NCBI GenBank assembly: GCA_022798155.1
Contig: JAAWLY010000114.1
Coordinates: 1 to 7,000, forward strand
From: Lawsonibacter sp.
Lineage (GTDB): Bacteria; Bacillota; Clostridia; Oscillospirales; Oscillospiraceae
Length of the DNA stretch: 7,000 nucleotides
Direction of reading: 5' to 3'
The notes beneath the pieces were generated by a model. It saw nothing but the letters and a program-made list of their open reading frames with translations. It was not told the DNA's origin and searched no databases. Of this stretch, positions 4,916 through 7,000 are shown in pieces. Position 1 is the stretch's first letter, and each line of letters begins with the position of its first letter. The position numbers and the translations under genes are program-made.

Positions 4916-5344
4916 CTAATGCTGCATGTACTGCTTTTTGAAGTCATCCAGCCGCAGAATGTCCCGGCCATACACAAAAATCCGGTATGCGATCTGTCCC
5001 GCGCGGAAGTTTGGGATATCATTTCGTTTATACTGAATGCCCATCCATTTCAGCTTGAACTCCGCTTTTTTGATCTGCTTTTGGTCGAACGTAAAGGCCA
5101 CAATGTGGGCCTTGTTCCAGGGGTCCTTGTCCAGCTGAGCCAGCGTGTATGCCACCAGCTCCTCCTCTGTAGGGAAGGCCTTGAGCAGGGTCTCACGCCC
5201 TCGCTCTGACGAGAACAGACAGTACCCCAGCGCGCAGGATTTCACTACCAGCCCCTCATAGGCGTAGTGGCGGCCGATGGTGATGCTATCAAAGTTGTAG
5301 CAGTTTTCCTCTAAATATTGTTCCAGCTCCTGAATGGTTTTCAT
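4916..5344 (-). CDS. Unrecognised 142-residue protein
   Basis: I do not recognise this protein with confidence. It is charged and soluble, with no signal peptide or membrane segment. An N-terminal helix (TIQELEQYLEENCYNFDS) is followed by a strand-like part (ITIGRHYAYEGLVVKS), SSERGRETLLKAFPTEEELVAYTLAQLDKDPWNKAHIVAF, and a C-terminal part with RAGQIAYRIFVYGRDILRLDD (written in pieces: RAGQIAYRIFVYG, then RDILRLDDFKKQYM). The pattern 'YEG..V......Y...SERG' with a paired C-terminal YR.FV.G.DI recalls small immunity-like proteins of polymorphic toxin systems, but this is an impression only and no toxin lies nearby. ATG 5344 has AAGGGG at 7-base spacing. It follows dapB in the same direction, with a terminator-like hairpin in between and no obvious promoter of its own, so it may depend on read-through. 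Codon use looks like that of its neighbours. Confidence 0.75.
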   Translation of the reverse strand: MKTIQELEQYLEENCYNFDSITIGRHYAYEGLVVKSCALGYCLFSSERGRETLLKAFPTEEELVAYTLAQLDKDPWNKAHIVAFTFDQKQIKKAEFKLKWMGIQYKRNDIPNFRAGQIAYRIFVYGRDILRLDDFKKQYMQH

Positions 5345-5362
5345 CCATCTGCCCCTTTTGGC

Positions 5363-5400
5363 AAAAACCGCCCCTTGTCCTTGAAACAGAGGGCGGTTTT
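5363..5400 (-). terminator. Terminator-like hairpin between dapB and the unknown 142-residue gene
   Basis: On the minus strand AAAACCGCCC (5400-5391) pairs with GGGCGGTTTT (5373-5364), a 10-bp stem with a 17-base loop and a run of five T ending at 5363. It begins 5 bases after the dapB stop and ends about 18 bases before the next start codon. It most likely ends the dap transcript; because the next gene has no space for a separate promoter after it, it may act as a partial terminator or attenuator. Confidence 0.75.
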
Positions 5401-5405
5401 CCGCG

Positions 5406-6161
5406 TTATTTCACTAAACAGCTCATGTCATACAATCCAGGAGTTTTTACCCCGGCGATAAATTTTGCGGCCTCCACCGCGCCCTGGGCGAAGATTTCCC
5501 GGGACAGGGCGGTGTGGCGTATCTCCATGATCTCGTCGTGGCCGGCGAAAATGATCTCGTGCTCGCCCACAATGGTGCCGCCCCGGACGGCGGAGATGCC
5601 GATCTCCTTTTTGTCCCGGGGCTGGCGGAGGTCGTGCCGGTCAAAGACATACTGCGTCTCGTGGCCGCAGGACTGGGCCGCCGCGTCGGCGATCATCAGG
5701 GCGGTACCGGAGGGAGCGTCCACCTTCCGGCGGTGGTGGCGCTCCACAATTTCGATGTCGTAGCTGTCTCCCAGGATGGAAGCGGCCTTTTTCACCAGCT
5801 CCAGCAGCACATTGATACCCAGGGACATATTGGCGGAGCGGAAGATGGGGACTTCCAGCGCAGCGGCCCCCACCTGGGCCACCTGCTCCGGGGAATAGCC
5901 GGTGGTGGCCAGCACCAGGGGGATGTGCCGGGCTTTGGCGAACTCCAAAAGGCCGTCCAAGGCGGCGGGAGAGGAGAAGTCGATCACCGCATCCGCCTGA
6001 CCGGTGAATTGGGCAGGGGAGGTATAGACAGGAAAGTCCCGCTCTGTGCTTCCCAACACGTCGAAGCCGGCGCATACCTCCACCGCCGGGTCATTGGCGC
6101 ACAGAGCTTCCACCACCTGGCCCATATGGCCGTTACAGCCGGAAATGATTATCTTCAGCAT
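5406..6161 (-). CDS. dapB: 4-hydroxy-tetrahydrodipicolinate reductase DapB
   Basis: The 251-residue product reduces the DapA product with NAD(P)H to tetrahydrodipicolinate, the second committed step to diaminopimelate and lysine; in spore formers this branch also feeds dipicolinate. Visible signs are the nucleotide-binding loop GCNGHMG (8-14), VIDFSSPAAL (59-68), LATTGYS (84-90), SANMSLGINVLLELV (109-123), and the family signature EIVERHHRRKVDAPSGTAL (137-155) with the catalytic His142/His143 and Lys146. The C-terminal GEHEIIFAGHDE and REIFAQGAVEAAKFI are as expected. Length is normal and no key residue is missing. ATG 6161 has GGAAGG at 10-base spacing. It follows dapA after about 80 bases containing a palindromic repeat, and the pair probably forms one transcript ended by the hairpin at 5363-5400. 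Confidence 0.96.
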   Translation of the reverse strand: MLKIIISGCNGHMGQVVEALCANDPAVEVCAGFDVLGSTERDFPVYTSPAQFTGQADAVIDFSSPAALDGLLEFAKARHIPLVLATTGYSPEQVAQVGAAALEVPIFRSANMSLGINVLLELVKKAASILGDSYDIEIVERHHRRKVDAPSGTALMIADAAAQSCGHETQYVFDRHDLRQPRDKKEIGISAVRGGTIVGEHEIIFAGHDEIMEIRHTALSREIFAQGAVEAAKFIAGVKTPGLYDMSCLVK

Positions 6162-6177
6162 AATTTCTGTTCCTTCC

Positions 6178-6236
6178 GTAGGGCGCGAGCGCGCCGTGTT
6201 ATAAGATTTGCGGCGTGCCCGGTGGTCACGCCCTAC
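6178..6236. repeat. Palindromic intergenic repeat between dapA and dapB
   Basis: Ends GTAGGGCG (6178-6185) and CGCCCTAC (6229-6236) are perfect inverted repeats. Inside lie two hairpins: GGCGC-GAGC-GCGCC (6182-6195) and GGCGTG (6212-6217) with CACGCC (6227-6232). The unit fills nearly the whole gap and stops next to the dapB ribosome binding site, so it is transcribed in a dapA-dapB message. It looks like a REP- or MITE-type dispersed palindrome, which can only be proven by finding more copies elsewhere in the genome. Confidence 0.6.
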
Positions 6237-6243
6237 ATGAGAT

Positions 6244-7000
6244 TCACAGTAGCCCCATCCGCTCCATGGAAGCCCGGAGGACGGCCAAATTTTTGTCGGA
6301 GATGTCGCACAGGGGCAGGCGCAGGGGGCCAGCCTCCATGCCCATCAGATTCATGGCGGCCTTGATGGGAATGGGATTGACCTCGCAGAACAGGGCGTCG
6401 ATCAGATCCATATACTTGATTTGGAGCTGGGAGGCGGCGGCGAAGTCGTTGTCCAGGCACAGGTGGCTCATCTCCACCATGACCTGGGGGATGATGTTGG
6501 AGGCCACGGAGATGACCCCCTTGGCGCCTAGGGCCATCATGGGCACCACCTGGTCGTCATTGCCCGACCAGATGTAGAAGTCATCGGGGCAGAGGCAGCG
6601 GGTGTGGGCCAGGAGGGAGAAATTGCCGCTGGCTTCCTTCACACCGTTGATTTTGGGGTTTTCCGACAGAATCTTGTAGGTATCGGCGGTGAAGGACACA
6701 CCGGTGCGGCCGGGCACGTTGTAGAGGATGATGGGCAGTTCCACCCGGTCGGCGATGTACTCGTAGTGCTTAATCAGGCCGGTCTGGCTGGCCTTGTTGT
6801 AGTAGGGGGTGACGTGAAGCAGGGCGTCGGCTCCGGAGTCCTGGGCGTGCTGGGACAGGTAGACGGCGGCGGAGGTATCGTTGCTCCCCGCGCCGGCGAT
6901 GACCTTCACCCGGTGGTCCACCCGCTTGACGCAGAACTCCACGGCGGCGATGTGCTCCCGGATGGACATGGTGGCCGACTCGCCGGTGGTGCCGCAGACG
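6244..7000 (-). CDS. dapA: 4-hydroxy-tetrahydrodipicolinate synthase DapA (5' end beyond right edge)
   Basis: About 251 of the usual 290-295 residues are visible; the frame stays open to the right edge, where CGTTGESATMS shows the GTTGE pocket of the family, so the Met at 6969 is internal. DapA condenses pyruvate with aspartate semialdehyde, the entry to the diaminopimelate and lysine branch. Counting from that Met, the signs are LLHVTPYYNKASQTGL (50-65, catalytic Tyr), LYNVPGRTG (82-90, substrate-binding Arg), VKEASGN (110-116) with Schiff-base Lys111, and GAKGVISVASN (148-158). The first third, including the start and any regulatory leader, is outside the window. It is followed by dapB in the same direction. 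Confidence 0.95.
   Translation of the reverse strand, partial: VCGTTGESATMSIREHIAAVEFCVKRVDHRVKVIAGAGSNDTSAAVYLSQHAQDSGADALLHVTPYYNKASQTGLIKHYEYIADRVELPIILYNVPGRTGVSFTADTYKILSENPKINGVKEASGNFSLLAHTRCLCPDDFYIWSGNDDQVVPMMALGAKGVISVASNIIPQVMVEMSHLCLDNDFAAASQLQIKYMDLIDALFCEVNPIPIKAAMNLMGMEAGPLRLPLCDISDKNLAVLRASMERMGLL

Noticed and set aside
5514..6365. 283-codon plus-strand frame opposite dapB
   Set aside because: It is a mirror of dapB codons running into the intergenic palindrome and dapA; no domain or start signal supports it.
1..7000. CRISPR arrays, tRNA or rRNA genes, transposase or integrase genes
   Set aside because: No regular repeat-spacer pattern, no tRNA-like cloverleaf with CCA-type context and no recombinase motifs were seen. 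The short repeats found are too few and irregular for CRISPR.

Overview
The window looks like chromosomal DNA from a spore-forming, GC-rich gut Firmicute, probably of the Oscillospiraceae (Flavonifractor-like). This rests on sporulation genes (cotJ operon, cwlD), Clostridia-like protein sequences, GC-rich genes with AGGAGG-type ribosome binding sites, and intergenic hairpins. The genus is my inference from sequence style; no search was run.

Layout. At the left edge (1-213, minus) is the N-terminal part of a MerR-family regulator, preceded by a MerR-type promoter with a 19-bp spacer. A repeat-rich, AT-richer stretch (about 223-417) separates it from a minus-strand spore-coat operon: a cotJA-cotJB fusion gene (1437-841), then a cotJC manganese-catalase gene (840-415) that breaks off just before its third metal ligand. 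Diverging from the coat operon is cwlD (1584-2282, plus), a spore-cortex amidase. Next comes radA (2419-3789, plus), with a good sigma-A promoter and a hairpin leader. A small four-cysteine protein gene (3915-3742, minus) overlaps the 3' end of radA convergently and has a related hairpin leader. Further right, all on the minus strand, are tcdA (4830-4087) with a strong terminator, an unrecognised 142-residue protein (5344-4916), dapB (6161-5406) and dapA (partial, running off the right edge).

How the genes fit together. cotJAB, cotJC and cwlD belong to the mother-cell sporulation programme: the first two make an inner-coat complex, and CwlD prepares cortex peptidoglycan for germination. DapA and DapB make lysine and diaminopimelate precursors, a branch that also supplies dipicolinate in spores. 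RadA (recombination) and TcdA (tRNA modification) are housekeeping genes.

Most interesting points: (1) cotJC is truncated at a compositional and repeat boundary whose repeat supplies the stop codon, suggesting the end of an integrated or rearranged element, possibly a skin-like sporulation-gene interruption; (2) CotJA and CotJB are fused in one ORF with a low-complexity repeat head; (3) two unrelated genes (radA and the small Cys protein) carry similar T-rich hairpin leaders just before their ribosome binding sites; (4) a terminator-like hairpin sits directly upstream of the unknown 142-residue gene.
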